Below the pieces are notes generated by a model that saw nothing but the letters and a program-made list of their open reading frames with translations, was not told the origin of the DNA and did no database searches. Source: Acinetobacter sp. C26M (lineage in GTDB: Bacteria > Pseudomonadota > Gammaproteobacteria > Pseudomonadales > Moraxellaceae). From it: a stretch of 64,000 bases of DNA. The stretch spans positions 1,240,001 to 1,304,000 of the forward strand of contig NZ_CP098478.1 in the NCBI RefSeq assembly GCF_023702675.1, written 5' to 3'. Below are positions 9,818 to 20,083 of this stretch, piece after piece. Made by a program: the position numbers and the translations under genes. Position 1 is the first letter of the stretch. The number at the start of each line of letters is the position of its first letter.

Positions 9818-11626
9818 GTGATAGAGCAACTTTTACCGTATTATGAAAAACAACTACAAGAATTCGGTCAACAATCTCGAGAGTTTGCGCAGAAATACCC
9901 GAAGATTGCGCAACGCTTATCTTTAAATCAAGAACAAATTGATGACCCGCATATTGAACGGTTAATTCAAGCCTTTTCACTGATTGCTGCACGTATCGAT
10001 AAAAAATTAGCAGATAGTTATGATCTGTTTACTCATTCTCTCTTTGAGGTGATGTTTCCTCAATACTTACGTCATTTCCCAGCGTGTACTGTGGTCAGTT
10101 TTGAAGATATTAATAAACTCAAACAACTTAGCGCTGCACATATTATTCCTCAGAATACCGCATTGAAATCTCGTAGTTTTAAAGGCGTGCAATGTGAGTT
10201 TAATACCAGTAATGAAGTTCGATTATTGCCGATTACATTAAGCAATTTAGAGTTTCAAACTTCACCAAGTACGCATATGCATTTGAATCAGAATGCGACC
10301 TTGAGCCTGAAATTTGAAATTTTTAATGATGCTCAACAATGGATTCTGGACGAAAAATTACCGATCTATTTAGATGCAATTTCAAATTTTCCATTGCAAG
10401 TTTTGGACAGTATTTTCCGTAAAGAAACGGGATTTTCGATTCGCGTCGGGCAACGTGTAGTTGAAATTGCCAATCCATTTGCTGTGATGGGGTTTAGTGA
10501 GCAGGAAAGCTTATTGCCGATTGATCAACATACCCATCATGCTTACCGTTTGTTGATGGAATACTTTTGTTTTCCAGAGAAGTTCAACTACTTGAACTTT
10601 GACCTAAGTGTTCTAAAAGGCTTGTTACAACAACAGAATAATTTTGAAGTCTTGATACATCTCAAACTTAATTTGAATGACCAAGCAATTGTGCGTAATT
10701 ACTCAGAACTGAATATTGCCAACTTTAAATTATTTACCACACCTGCAATTAATCTGTTTGAAAAGCAGGCAGAGCCACAAAAGATCTCACATACGCAACT
10801 GCAATATCCATTAATTACTGATGCGCATCATCCTGAGCTGTATCAAGTTTATTCAATTATTGAAATGAATATGGTGCGGGAGAAAACCAATCAGGAACAA
10901 ACTCATCTTCCTGTTTTACCTTTTTTCGCAATGAGCCACTATCACAATGATAAGGTCCAATTTTTCTATTCTTTAAATTATTCACCGACACAAACCAAAA
11001 ACATGCAGATGGGCTATTCAATTGTTTCTAAGCATTTGAAGCCCTATGAAATTAAGTCCGATTTTATTAGTACCAAATTACTTTGCTCAAACGGTGATTT
11101 ACCACATGAAGCGTTAAGTCAGAGCAACAACATTCTCAATTTGAATGATAGTAGTTTGGCAAGACGTGCTTTGATCTTAAAGCGCCCGACATCGCCTTAT
11201 CATTTTGATAAAAACAGCAATGAGCAATGGCGCATTATTTCTCATCTTTCACTCAATACCTTGGCACTGATGAAAGGGGATGCACTGAGTCATGTAAAAG
11301 AACTGTTGGCTTTATATAACTTGCCACATTCCAAAGAAAATATTTTATTGATTGACGCTTTGAAGCTGCTGAATTTCTCAACCACCAATAAGCTGATGAA
11401 TGCGAAGCCTTTTCCTATGTTTATTCGTGGTGTTAAAGCGGAATTAACGGTCAATAAGAGTGTATTTAGAGGGCACAGCTTATATATTTTTAGTCAGTTA
11501 TTAAGTCACATTTTTAATCTGAAAGTTCAAATTAATAGTTTTGTTGATGTGGTTGTAAAAGACAGTCTTAACCAACAGGAGATATACCAATGCGTGCAGA
11601 ACGTTGGTGGCAAGACTCTTCTGTAG
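9818..11626 (+). CDS. tssF: T6SS baseplate protein TssF
   Basis: A 602-residue protein opening MIEQLLPYYEKQLQEFGQQS, with ARIDKKLADSYDLFTHSLFE and YLRHFPACTVV near residues 60-85; these are classic TssF signatures. It begins with GTG at 9818. With TssG, TssE and TssK it builds the baseplate wedge. The end overlaps tssG by 37 bp, indicating translational coupling. Confidence 0.95.
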   Translation: MIEQLLPYYEKQLQEFGQQSREFAQKYPKIAQRLSLNQEQIDDPHIERLIQAFSLIAARIDKKLADSYDLFTHSLFEVMFPQYLRHFPACTVVSFEDINKLKQLSAAHIIPQNTALKSRSFKGVQCEFNTSNEVRLLPITLSNLEFQTSPSTHMHLNQNATLSLKFEIFNDAQQWILDEKLPIYLDAISNFPLQVLDSIFRKETGFSIRVGQRVVEIANPFAVMGFSEQESLLPIDQHTHHAYRLLMEYFCFPEKFNYLNFDLSVLKGLLQQQNNFEVLIHLKLNLNDQAIVRNYSELNIANFKLFTTPAINLFEKQAEPQKISHTQLQYPLITDAHHPELYQVYSIIEMNMVREKTNQEQTHLPVLPFFAMSHYHNDKVQFFYSLNYSPTQTKNMQMGYSIVSKHLKPYEIKSDFISTKLLCSNGDLPHEALSQSNNILNLNDSSLARRALILKRPTSPYHFDKNSNEQWRIISHLSLNTLALMKGDALSHVKELLALYNLPHSKENILLIDALKLLNFSTTNKLMNAKPFPMFIRGVKAELTVNKSVFRGHSLYIFSQLLSHIFNLKVQINSFVDVVVKDSLNQQEIYQCVQNVGGKTLL

Positions 11627-12588
11627 TCGATCAAGTTTTTAAAAAATCAGGCTCGTTTGAGTTTATTCAATCGACACGTTTGTTGCGCCATCAAGCAGAA
11701 GTAACGCAGCAACAGGATTGGTCTGACGATTTTAAATTTGGCACGTCCTTTAGTTTAAGTTTCCCCGCGACCGAGATTGAAGAACTGAACTATCAAGATC
11801 AGCGGATTCATTTGACCAATTTGGTTGTGGGTTTAACAGGTACACAAGGTGCGCTTCCTTATACCTATACCAATAAATTAAAACAAAGTACACGTCAGCA
11901 AAGACTTGAGATTAAAGAATTTTTAGGCCTATTTAATCATAAGCTCACGGCTAAATATGTCGACGCCAGTTTGACTTATAACCTCGCTGTGCGTTATGAA
12001 ATTGAGCAAGACAATCATTACCTAGATATTTTGCATGCCTTAAATGGCTATGTTCGTGCACAGCATCAACAGCATGATCTAGACGAATATTTTGCAGAAT
12101 TTTCTGGTTTGATGCAGGGACAAAACAACACCGCACATGCGTTAAAGACTGTTTTGTCTTGTGTGTTCAATGAACAGGTGCATATTCAGGAATTCATCAA
12201 AGAAAAATTTAAACTGGGTGATGAACAAAAAACCAGTTTGGGTGGAAATAACCCGAGTTTACTTGGGGTGAATACCTTTTGTGGGGATACGGTTCAGCAA
12301 ATTGATGGAAAAATCGAAATTCAAATCGGACCGTTGTGTCGTGAGCAGTATTTAGCTTTTTTACCTGATCAGCCTTTAAATAAAAAGTTAAAGCATTTAA
12401 TCCAAACCTGGTGCAGTCCAACGCTATTTATTGATGTACGTTTAATTTTAGATAAGAGTGAAGTAGCTCCAATTCGCTTGGACTCAGGACATGAAGTCGG
12501 TTTGGGGCAGGGTGCATTTTTAATGCCATCGGCACAACTTCAGCAACATAACAGTGAAACTCGTTATGCACTTTTAGGAGCAGCATAA
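11590..12588 (+). CDS. tssG: T6SS baseplate protein TssG
   Basis: A 332-residue protein of the ImpH/TssG family, with SFSLSFPATEIEEL near residue 55 and VGLTGTQGALPYTYT near residue 77, the family's hallmark G-L-x-G-x-x-G-x-L-P. ATG 11590 is preceded by CAGGAGAT at good distance. It overlaps the end of tssF and shares its stop (TAATG) with the next gene. Confidence 0.95.
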   Translation: MRAERWWQDSSVVDQVFKKSGSFEFIQSTRLLRHQAEVTQQQDWSDDFKFGTSFSLSFPATEIEELNYQDQRIHLTNLVVGLTGTQGALPYTYTNKLKQSTRQQRLEIKEFLGLFNHKLTAKYVDASLTYNLAVRYEIEQDNHYLDILHALNGYVRAQHQQHDLDEYFAEFSGLMQGQNNTAHALKTVLSCVFNEQVHIQEFIKEKFKLGDEQKTSLGGNNPSLLGVNTFCGDTVQQIDGKIEIQIGPLCREQYLAFLPDQPLNKKLKHLIQTWCSPTLFIDVRLILDKSEVAPIRLDSGHEVGLGQGAFLMPSAQLQQHNSETRYALLGAA

Positions 12589-14015
12589 TGATAAAGAAAA
12601 TTTTAGCGACCTTAATCAGCTGTTTTATTTTGGTTGGATTGATTGTTATCTATTATTGGCGTGATATTCAATATCAGCCAGAATCTGCCGATTTAATTAA
12701 TTATTTCCTGATCTTGCCCGTCGTAATTACCTTGGTGTTACTGTCACCTTGGCTGATCTATAAAGCGTATCAACATCATAAAGAGAAAAAACAACAAGCA
12801 TTACTGGCTGAACAAAATCAGGAAGATGGATCGATTGAAGCTCAACCAATTGCTCAGGAGAGTAAATGGTTAAAGTTAAATTTATATGCAGCGAGTGCCT
12901 ATAGTGCTTTAGGTGAAAATGACTCAATTATAGAGGGCATTAAGCAGTTCAGTAGTCCGAAGTTAGATCAAAATCTAGTTAATTTTCACGGGATACCAAT
13001 TTTATCTTATCGAATTGCAGAATTAGATCAGCAGCTCAATGACGATGATGGAGAGTTACAGTTCTCGTCGATTCGACAACAGCGCATTATGGCATTAATT
13101 CAGCATCAACTTGAGCAGCATACTGAACTTTTAGTTTCGATTTCAGAGCATTTAAAGCGCTCGAGTCTATTTTATGAAAGTCAAAATTTGTACGAATATC
13201 GGATGCACCCTGCATGGATTGATCCAACGTTATCAACAACGGGAGATGAAGACGGTGGGACGATTCAGGTTGAGCAAGTTTATCGTTTAGATAAATTAAA
13301 TCTACATATTCTGCTATCTGAAGATGTGGTGCACACATGGAACGATACGAGTAGTAATGAAGCGCTCCAAAGCATTTTTTATGATTTAGGTATCATCCCG
13401 CAAAAGTTCCATATTGAATATCATTATCTCAGTGCTGCATCGACAGAGCAGCATTTGGTTGAGTTATTTGAACGAATTCAAAATCAACCGCATGAAATTT
13501 CATTGCTACTTGCTGGTGACTCGGAAATTGACCAAGACATTATCGATGAAAAGTCTTGGGGAGCCAGTGCTTATATTCCTGCTGAATTTATTAACAGTAG
13601 CTGCTTAGCGCATCCTGATGTTCAACTGGAGCAATTGCAGCCTGAAAAGACCTTTAATCTGGTATTAAATCAAAATAATTTAATTCAGATATTCCAAGAA
13701 TTAAAGATTGCGGACTTACCACAATATCAAGCGGAAGAGCCTTTTGTCTTGGTAGTTGAGGATGGTTCCGACATTAAAGTTGTAAAAAAACTGGAACAGT
13801 TTTTCACCAAAAGTCCAGTAGAGCCACACCATTATTTGTATTGCAAACCTGCCTTTGGGCACACCCAAAATGTCGCAAAACTTTGTGGATTGATGCTAGG
13901 GGCGCATCTCTCAGAGCAGCAAGTTGCCTTTATTTATGGACAAAATTTACAAGCATTTATTCAAGCTTTTCCTGAGATCGAACCAGATCAGGACAGCGTA
14001 GCACTTGCTAATTGA
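12588..14015 (+). CDS. Uncharacterised T6SS-cluster membrane protein
   Basis: A 475-residue protein I cannot place in a named family. Two hydrophobic helices occupy about residues 4-23 and 39-60, followed by a basic stretch (HHKEKKQQ) and a large region of more than 400 residues. The start overlaps the tssG stop in a TAATG and the gene lies 28 bp before tssM, so it is made with the baseplate and membrane-complex proteins. The C-terminal part (LVLVVEDGSDIKVVKKL and HTQNVAKLCGLML near 435) is not obviously catalytic. Membrane topology and position suggest an accessory of the TssM/TssL complex; that is inference. Confidence 0.75.
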   Translation: MIKKILATLISCFILVGLIVIYYWRDIQYQPESADLINYFLILPVVITLVLLSPWLIYKAYQHHKEKKQQALLAEQNQEDGSIEAQPIAQESKWLKLNLYAASAYSALGENDSIIEGIKQFSSPKLDQNLVNFHGIPILSYRIAELDQQLNDDDGELQFSSIRQQRIMALIQHQLEQHTELLVSISEHLKRSSLFYESQNLYEYRMHPAWIDPTLSTTGDEDGGTIQVEQVYRLDKLNLHILLSEDVVHTWNDTSSNEALQSIFYDLGIIPQKFHIEYHYLSAASTEQHLVELFERIQNQPHEISLLLAGDSEIDQDIIDEKSWGASAYIPAEFINSSCLAHPDVQLEQLQPEKTFNLVLNQNNLIQIFQELKIADLPQYQAEEPFVLVVEDGSDIKVVKKLEQFFTKSPVEPHHYLYCKPAFGHTQNVAKLCGLMLGAHLSEQQVAFIYGQNLQAFIQAFPEIEPDQDSVALAN

Positions 14016-14043
14016 TTAACTTTATTAAGAATTCGAGAACTCA

Positions 14044-17000
14044 ATGTATATCATTTTAGGTTATCTTTGGCAGTACATTACGAATCCTAAAGCAATTATT
14101 GCTTTGTCTTTATTCGTAGCACTGATTTCTTCATATTCGTCCATTCCACGTCATATCTTTTGGGCTCTGGCAGCAACATATGCTTTGGGTTTAATCGTTT
14201 ATGGCATTTATTGGCTGATTCAAAGAAAGCGCCATGCAGAACAAGGTGAAGAACTTGCCAATGCCATTGAGCAAGACAGCCAAGCTGAGTATGGTCAACA
14301 CAAAGATAAAGCTGAATTACAGTTAATCCAGCAACAGATGAAAGAATCGATTCAACTGATTCGTAAATCTAAATTGGGAGATAAAAAAGGCAATGCGGCC
14401 TTATACGAATTACCTTGGTATATGGTGATTGGTAATCCGGCAGCTGGAAAGAGTTCTGCAATTTATAATTCTGGTTTGAAGTTCCCGTTTGAAGAAACCC
14501 ATCAAAAGATGGTTTCAGCGGGTTTAAGTGGTACACGTAACTGTGATTGGTTCTTTTCTACAGAAGGGATTTTACTAGATACCGCAGGTCGCTATTCAGT
14601 TTATTCTGAAGATCATTCGGAATGGTTGGGTTTTTTAAATATCCTAAAGAAAAACCGTTCTAAAGCACCAGTGAATGGCTTGGTGCTGATTGTCAGTATT
14701 GCCGAATTGATTAGCCAGAGTCCTGAGAACTCAATAAAATTAGCCAAAAATCTACGTGCTCGAATTCAAGACTTAACTGAAAAGCTTGAGGTTGTGGTTC
14801 CTGTTTATTTGGTCTTTTCTAAAATGGACTTGATTGCAGGTTTTACTGAGTTTTTTGATTGCTATGAGTCGCAAGAATATAATCAGGCGTGGGGTGCAAC
14901 CTTACCTTATGAGCAGAACTCATCTCAGAATGCAGTGGAATTATTCGAAAAACATTACAGCATTCTTTATGACGGTTTAAAGAGTGTCAGTACCACGCAT
15001 TTAAGTCGCCGCCATTCGCAAAATATTTCTCCGAGTGTCATGACTTTCCCACTGGAATTTAAAACACTCAAACCAGCATTAAAAAGTTTTGTCGGTACTT
15101 TATTTGAAGATAATCCATACCAGTTCCAACCTATTTTCCGTGGTTTCTATTTTACCAGTGCTTTGCAAGAGGGTGTGATTGAAAGTCCAATGACAGAAAA
15201 CATTGCCCAAGAATTTCAACTCCAGCAAATTCAAGGTAATGGACAAGATGGCACTGCACAATCCATTGCACCCAATCATGGTTATTTCTTACAAGGTCTA
15301 TTCTCCAATGTGATTTTGCGAGATAAAGATCTGGTCAAGCAGCATATTAATCCTGCGAAAAAACGTCAGCGTTATATCGCTTTTATTGCCGCTTTGGTTG
15401 GCGTTTCTTTGGTACTCGGTGTATGGGTTTGGTCATATCGTAACAACCAACAATTGATTGCGGATGTTCAGGCTGACTTAGATAAAGTGGTGCACTTGGA
15501 AAAATCTTCAGGTCAACAATTATCAACTCAACTTGAAGCCTTATTAATTCTGCAAGAACGTTTACAACAGCTGGATGAGTTTGATGAAAATCGTCCATTA
15601 AAATTCAGTTTTGGTCTCTACCAAGGCAATCAATTACGTGAAAGCTTAAAAGCAGAATACCTCAAAGGCATTAAGCAGATTGTCTTGACCCCAACACAAC
15701 AAAATATTGCGCAATATCTACAACGGGTCAAAAATAATGAAGCAACTTTAAAAGCTAATCATGTCAATGTAGAGATCAAGCAAGTTGCCAAGACTCAGCA
15801 ATATTTAGAACCGTCAGATGCGAATCCACAAGATGCTTATAACGCACTGAAAGCGTACTTGATGATGAGTAATCATGAATATATGGATACCAGTCATTTA
15901 AGTGATCAAGTTTCACGTTTCTGGCGTTCTTGGTTAGATGCCAATCGTGGACAAATGCCGCGTGGTGAAATGATTCAGGATGCAGAGAAGATTCTTTCTT
16001 ATGCCATGACTTTGGCGAATCAAGAAGGTTTCCCTGTATTAGAAACTGATGCACAAGTGGTTGATCAAACCCGCCAAGTTTTACTGTCTGTAATTCGTGG
16101 TATGCCTGCGCGTGATCGTGTGTATAACGAAATTAAGATGCGTGCAGCAGTACGCTTCCCTGCGGTAACGGTAGGACAAATTGTGGGTGAACAAAACCGC
16201 AGTATTGTTCTTGGTAGTTATGCTTTACCAGGCGTGTTTACACAAAAGGCTTGGGATGAGTATGTAGAGAAAGCGATTGAAGAAGCAGCAAATAAACCAA
16301 CGGACAGTAAAGATTGGGTGCTGAATAGCCGTCAATCTGATGACCTTACTTTCTCGGGTAGCCCTGAACAGATCCGTAAGCAGTTGGTGGCGCTGTATAA
16401 GCAAGAATATGTAGCAGAATGGAAAAAGTTCCTGAATGGTATTTATTATGCCAAAGCGGATCAGTTTGCTCAGCAAGTGAAAAGTATCGATGTTTTGGGC
16501 GAGCCGCAAAACTCACCAATTCGTACTTTATTACAACGCATTGCGATCGAAACCAACTGGGATAATCCAATTGTACAGGCTGAACTTGCAGTACCTGAGA
16601 AAGGTTTTGTGGCATGGTTCAAACGTAAAGTCTTGAATAATTCAGATGACAAAGCAGCAGCTCAGGCGGTGAATAAGGCACAAGGTGCAATTTCACAAGA
16701 ATATCAAATGTTCTATCAGTTGGTGCGTAAGCGTGATGATTTACAAGATAAGTCATTATTCGATGAGTACATGAACAATCTTGCGCAAGTGCGTAGTAAG
16801 TTCAATGATCTGAAAACAGCGGGTGAGATTGGTCCAAGTGCGATGGCCTTGGTGAAACAAACCATTAATGATCAAACCTCTGTGTTTAACCTTACACAGA
16901 AATATGTTGATGAAAAAATGATGGTGGGTCTCAAGGATACAGATCAACAGGTATTACAAAAACTGTTGATGACACCATTAACTCAATCTTTTGCAAGCTT

Positions 17001-17859
17001 GATTGTACCAACCCAAGATGAGTTGAATAAGTTGTGGGGAATCCAAGCTTATCAACCATTTAAAACCAATTTAAGTCAAAAATATCCATTTAATTCGAGT
17101 GTGACTTTACAGGCAACCAGTAGTGAAATTGGTCAAATCTTCGGCGAGACTGGTAGCATTGCACGCTTTGTAAAAGAAGCTTTAGATCCATTTGTGATCC
17201 GTCGTGGTTATGTCTTGACTTCGAAGACGTGGAAAGACTTAGGTATTAGTTTAAATCCACAATTTGTGATGGCGTTCCAGCAATATGTAGCACCAATCAA
17301 TGGTATGGCGACAGGCAGCCTAGATCAACCTGCGGCTGCACCTGTATCCAATCAATCGAACTTCCAGTTCTACCCATTACCGAATCCACAGTACTTGTCA
17401 TACACCATTGATATTGATGGTCAACGTATGGTGTTTGAAAATGGGATTCAGCAATGGGTGAACTTTGTATGGCCGAACCAAGGTGCTATTCCGGGTGCGC
17501 GTATTACCGCAGTGGACTTGGAAGGTAAAACTCATACGATTTTTGAAGAACCAGGTGAGTATGGTATCAACCGTTTAATCGATGCAGCACAACGCAAAGA
17601 ACAAAATGGTAGCTTTGAAATGACATGGACCAGCAAAACTGAACCATCTTTAGCATTGAAAGTGAATTTCAGATTAATCAGTGGCAATAGCTCTGGCAGT
17701 ATTGGTTCAAGCCGTGGTTATTCAGGTTTACAGTTGGTGGATAAAGTGGTGACTGAGAAGGCGGTACGTGTAGTATCTGCTCAAGCAATGCCTGCGGGTA
17801 CGGCAGCTACAGCACCTCAGCCACAGCCAACAGCACCAGCTCAAGGAGCAACACCGTAA
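14044..17859 (+). CDS. tssM: T6SS inner-membrane complex protein TssM (IcmF)
   Basis: A 1271-residue IcmF-family protein. Two N-terminal transmembrane helices (about residues 12-60) are followed by a cytoplasmic NTPase-like domain with Walker [10 protein letters not shown] near residue 130 and LLDTAGRYS near 178. A third helix ([19 protein letters not shown]) is near 446-464, and a long periplasmic part ends in a Pro/Gln/Ala-rich tail. TssM spans the envelope and pairs with TssL. AsaA in the same operon is reported to act on TssM. The Walker A is intact. Confidence 0.97.
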   Translation: MYIILGYLWQYITNPKAIIALSLFVALISSYSSIPRHIFWALAATYALGLIVYGIYWLIQRKRHAEQGEELANAIEQDSQAEYGQHKDKAELQLIQQQMKESIQLIRKSKLGDKKGNAALYELPWYMVIGNPAAGKSSAIYNSGLKFPFEETHQKMVSAGLSGTRNCDWFFSTEGILLDTAGRYSVYSEDHSEWLGFLNILKKNRSKAPVNGLVLIVSIAELISQSPENSIKLAKNLRARIQDLTEKLEVVVPVYLVFSKMDLIAGFTEFFDCYESQEYNQAWGATLPYEQNSSQNAVELFEKHYSILYDGLKSVSTTHLSRRHSQNISPSVMTFPLEFKTLKPALKSFVGTLFEDNPYQFQPIFRGFYFTSALQEGVIESPMTENIAQEFQLQQIQGNGQDGTAQSIAPNHGYFLQGLFSNVILRDKDLVKQHINPAKKRQRYIAFIAALVGVSLVLGVWVWSYRNNQQLIADVQADLDKVVHLEKSSGQQLSTQLEALLILQERLQQLDEFDENRPLKFSFGLYQGNQLRESLKAEYLKGIKQIVLTPTQQNIAQYLQRVKNNEATLKANHVNVEIKQVAKTQQYLEPSDANPQDAYNALKAYLMMSNHEYMDTSHLSDQVSRFWRSWLDANRGQMPRGEMIQDAEKILSYAMTLANQEGFPVLETDAQVVDQTRQVLLSVIRGMPARDRVYNEIKMRAAVRFPAVTVGQIVGEQNRSIVLGSYALPGVFTQKAWDEYVEKAIEEAANKPTDSKDWVLNSRQSDDLTFSGSPEQIRKQLVALYKQEYVAEWKKFLNGIYYAKADQFAQQVKSIDVLGEPQNSPIRTLLQRIAIETNWDNPIVQAELAVPEKGFVAWFKRKVLNNSDDKAAAQAVNKAQGAISQEYQMFYQLVRKRDDLQDKSLFDEYMNNLAQVRSKFNDLKTAGEIGPSAMALVKQTINDQTSVFNLTQKYVDEKMMVGLKDTDQQVLQKLLMTPLTQSFASLIVPTQDELNKLWGIQAYQPFKTNLSQKYPFNSSVTLQATSSEIGQIFGETGSIARFVKEALDPFVIRRGYVLTSKTWKDLGISLNPQFVMAFQQYVAPINGMATGSLDQPAAAPVSNQSNFQFYPLPNPQYLSYTIDIDGQRMVFENGIQQWVNFVWPNQGAIPGARITAVDLEGKTHTIFEEPGEYGINRLIDAAQRKEQNGSFEMTWTSKTEPSLALKVNFRLISGNSSGSIGSSRGYSGLQLVDKVVTEKAVRVVSAQAMPAGTAATAPQPQPTAPAQGATP

Positions 17860-17896
17860 TGTTAGGGATAATCACGGAACAGCAGGAGGGGCTTGG

Positions 17897-18856
17897 ATGC
17901 AGCAAGTAAAAACGACACCTTTGTATTATGGAAAGACACCCGCACGTGGTGACTTTCTAAAATCGAAAGGGCAGTATGCATTAATTCAGGTACTTGATCA
18001 GTGGATTACAGAAGCACTTGAGCATGCCATGCGTGCGCCAGATTTTAAGCAGCGTTATGAATCCTTACCTGCATTGGATTTCTTTATTGCCAACCCTGCT
18101 GAGCCGATGTTTTTGGCAGCAAATTTGATTGCCAGTCAAGACAGCTCTGGCCGAGCGTTTCCGATGGTACTCAGTCAATTACTTGAAGTTGAACAACCTT
18201 TTCAAAATCTGTTATTGGCGCCGTATTACTACAAGTCGGTTTTGGTTGATTTATTCCAACGCAATCGGGTACTTCGTAGTATTCGTGATACCAATATCAT
18301 GTTGGAGAAGTTGAATAATCTACCGAATGTTGTGCAACTATTCACTGCAACAGAATGTAATGGCTTCTATGAAGGCCATACCATGCACTCATTTGCACAA
18401 TTGATGAAAATCAATGTTTATGAACTTGCGCAAAGTATGATTGGTCTAGGCCTGTTACTTCAACCAATCTTAAAAAATGGTACCAGCCGTTTAAATAAAG
18501 TGCTGATTCTACCTATCAATAATCACATGTATTGTTATGAAATCGCGGCTTTCTGGGTCGGTATGATCGGTCGTTTTTTAGGTATTAACAATACTGAAAT
18601 TCTAATTGGTATTTTACATCGTGAAGAACCAATTTTATTTATTGGTTTCCAAGGTGCCGATATTATGGCACTCAGCGATATTTTCACCCAAAACATGCAG
18701 AGCGAGCATTGGGTATCATTGATCCAGGCACAATGGATTGATGCTTATCTTGAACAGAATGCGGGTCTTGCCACACTCGAACAATCACTTTGTCAGCGTC
18801 AATTGAGCCTAAATCAAGGTTTAAAGCTGTTTAGACAAACTTTTTTAGATGAATGA
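17897..18856 (+). CDS. tagF: T6SS-associated protein TagF
   Basis: A 319-residue protein opening with [16 protein letters not shown], the clear signature of the TagF N-terminal domain (K-x-P-x-x-G-D-F), then D-S-S-G-R-A-F-P-M near residue 80. TagF is a negative post-translational regulator of T6SS assembly in other bacteria. AGCAGGAGGG (17881-17890) provides a strong ribosome site. The stop overlaps the start of the next gene in ATGA. Confidence 0.9.
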   Translation: MQQVKTTPLYYGKTPARGDFLKSKGQYALIQVLDQWITEALEHAMRAPDFKQRYESLPALDFFIANPAEPMFLAANLIASQDSSGRAFPMVLSQLLEVEQPFQNLLLAPYYYKSVLVDLFQRNRVLRSIRDTNIMLEKLNNLPNVVQLFTATECNGFYEGHTMHSFAQLMKINVYELAQSMIGLGLLLQPILKNGTSRLNKVLILPINNHMYCYEIAAFWVGMIGRFLGINNTEILIGILHREEPILFIGFQGADIMALSDIFTQNMQSEHWVSLIQAQWIDAYLEQNAGLATLEQSLCQRQLSLNQGLKLFRQTFLDE

Positions 18857-19626
18857 ATATGAGAAATAATCCGAAATCTATATGGGCGAGTTTATTGTTT
18901 GGCTTATGCATTTTAGGTCAAAGTCATCTTGCCAGCGCTGCACCGATCGTGGTGGAAGGTGTTGTTCCAAATGATGCGAGTAAGCAGGCAATCTTGGCCA
19001 AGATGCAGTCTGTCTATGGTGCAGACCAAGTGGTCGATAAAATTCAGGTTCGCCCAGTTTCAGCTCCGAATGGCTGGAGTGATTCTGTGACTCGTGTCAT
19101 TACTCCAGATCTGAAAAAGATTTCACAAGGTCAGTTAAAGGTGAGAGGAACTCAGGTCGATTTAACTGGGAAAATGACTGATCCAAGCCAAATTCAACCG
19201 ACTACAACTAGTTTTCAATCTTTAGTGCAACAGCCTTATCGCTTTAACGCACAGCTTTCAGTAAATCAGGCTGAGCAGAAAATTATTGACGATGCTTTGA
19301 AGAACCGAATCATTGAGTTTGAATCAGGTAGTGCCATTCTGACTGTGGCAGGACAGCAGATTCTGGATGAAATGGCAGTAGCTTTAAATAAGGTTGGCGG
19401 CAAGAAAGTCAAAATTATTGGGCATACCGATAGCTCTGGGGATGCCAATAAGAATACGGTGTTAAGTCAGCAACGTGCTGCAGCGGTACAAAATTACCTA
19501 GTCAGTAAAAGTATTGCGGCTGATCGCTTAAGTACCGAAGGTAAAGGTTCCAGTCAACCTGTTGCAGATAATACAACGGCAGATGGACGTAAGAAAAATC
19601 GTCGAATTGAGTTTGAAGTGCTTTAA
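18853..19626 (+). CDS. OmpA-family peptidoglycan-binding protein of the T6SS cluster
   Basis: A 257-residue exported protein. The signal peptide ([17 protein letters not shown]) is followed by a BON-like region (about residues 33-120). A C-terminal OmpA domain begins at about residue 150 with [21 protein letters not shown] and [13 protein letters not shown], the usual peptidoglycan-contact motifs. The start overlaps the tagF stop. Comparable proteins are called TagN in some T6SS clusters. It may tether the membrane complex to the cell wall, a job otherwise done by TssL extensions or TssJ-linked factors; this role is inferred. Confidence 0.82.
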   Translation: MNMRNNPKSIWASLLFGLCILGQSHLASAAPIVVEGVVPNDASKQAILAKMQSVYGADQVVDKIQVRPVSAPNGWSDSVTRVITPDLKKISQGQLKVRGTQVDLTGKMTDPSQIQPTTTSFQSLVQQPYRFNAQLSVNQAEQKIIDDALKNRIIEFESGSAILTVAGQQILDEMAVALNKVGGKKVKIIGHTDSSGDANKNTVLSQQRAAAVQNYLVSKSIAADRLSTEGKGSSQPVADNTTADGRKKNRRIEFEVL

Positions 19627-19659
19627 TTATTTTGGCACTTTTAGCGGAGGGATTAGATT

Positions 19660-19923
19660 ATGGCAACACCCTATATTGTTGTTGGTTGTCCTACCACAGG
19701 CGGTGGTCAGGTGATTACTGGAAATAGTAGCTTTCTAATTGAAGGAATTCCGATTGCTTGTGTAGGAGATAAGGCAACTTGTCCAAAACATAAAACTGTG
19801 GCGACGATCGTCGCTGGCGATCCGAATATGCAAGTCATGGGTAAAGCTGCGGCAAGAGTGAATGACTCACTCTCTTGTGGTTGTAAGTTGTTGCCTAAGC
19901 AGAATCTAGCAGTTAGAGGTTAA
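19660..19923 (+). CDS. PAAR-domain spike-tip protein
   Basis: An 87-residue protein consisting of a single PAAR domain. It has a Gly-rich start (GCPTTGGGQVITG), paired small repeats and Cys/His residues (ATCPKHKT, then SLSCGCK) suited to binding the zinc that holds the tip. PAAR proteins sharpen the VgrG spike and can carry effectors; this one has no extension, so it is a bare tip. GCGGAGGG (19643-19650) precedes the ATG. No vgrG is present in this window. Confidence 0.9.
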   Translation: MATPYIVVGCPTTGGGQVITGNSSFLIEGIPIACVGDKATCPKHKTVATIVAGDPNMQVMGKAAARVNDSLSCGCKLLPKQNLAVRG

Positions 19924-19968
19924 GGCATGATTTAAGCCTTCAAATGTAGTCAAAGCTTAAAAAAGCAT

Positions 19969-19985
19969 TTGGCACATCTTTTGCT
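19969..19985 (+). promoter_or_regulatory. Candidate sigma-54 (RpoN) promoter
   Basis: The sequence TTGGCACATCTTTTGCT matches the sigma-54 consensus YTGGCACGNNNNTTGCW at every fixed position but one (A instead of G). The GG (19971-19972) and GC (19983-19984) are separated by exactly 10 bp, as the -24/-12 geometry requires. Transcription would begin near 19996, just upstream of the terminator at 20031-20083. Confidence 0.6.
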
Positions 19986-19995
19986 AAAATGAGGA

Positions 19996-20083
19996 AAGGG
20001 CAGCGATCTAAGCTAGCTTTAGAAATAGACAAAGGCGTCTATTCAGCATCATTCAGTTGGTGTTTGGATAGACGCCTTTTTAT
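19996..20083 (+). ncRNA. Candidate sigma-54-dependent small RNA
   Basis: The predicted transcript runs from about 12 bp after the -12 GC to a strong hairpin with a T-run, about 88 nt, with no ORF of note. A small stem (20007-20011 with 20019-20023) precedes the terminator stem. The layout, with a sigma-54 promoter, a short RNA and a hairpin terminator in an otherwise empty intergenic region, resembles the architecture of Vibrio Qrr RNAs. I see no Qrr core sequence. Expression is not shown by the sequence. Confidence 0.5.
20031..20083 (+). terminator. Rho-independent terminator
   Basis: A perfect 12-bp stem pairs AAAGGCGTCTAT (20031-20042) with ATAGACGCCTTT (20068-20079) around a 25-nt loop and runs into T's. 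ATAGAC at 20025-20030 could pair alternatively with GTCTAT at 20037-20042, but that rival stem is only 6 bp. It ends the small-RNA candidate and may also stop read-through from the PAAR gene. Confidence 0.75.
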
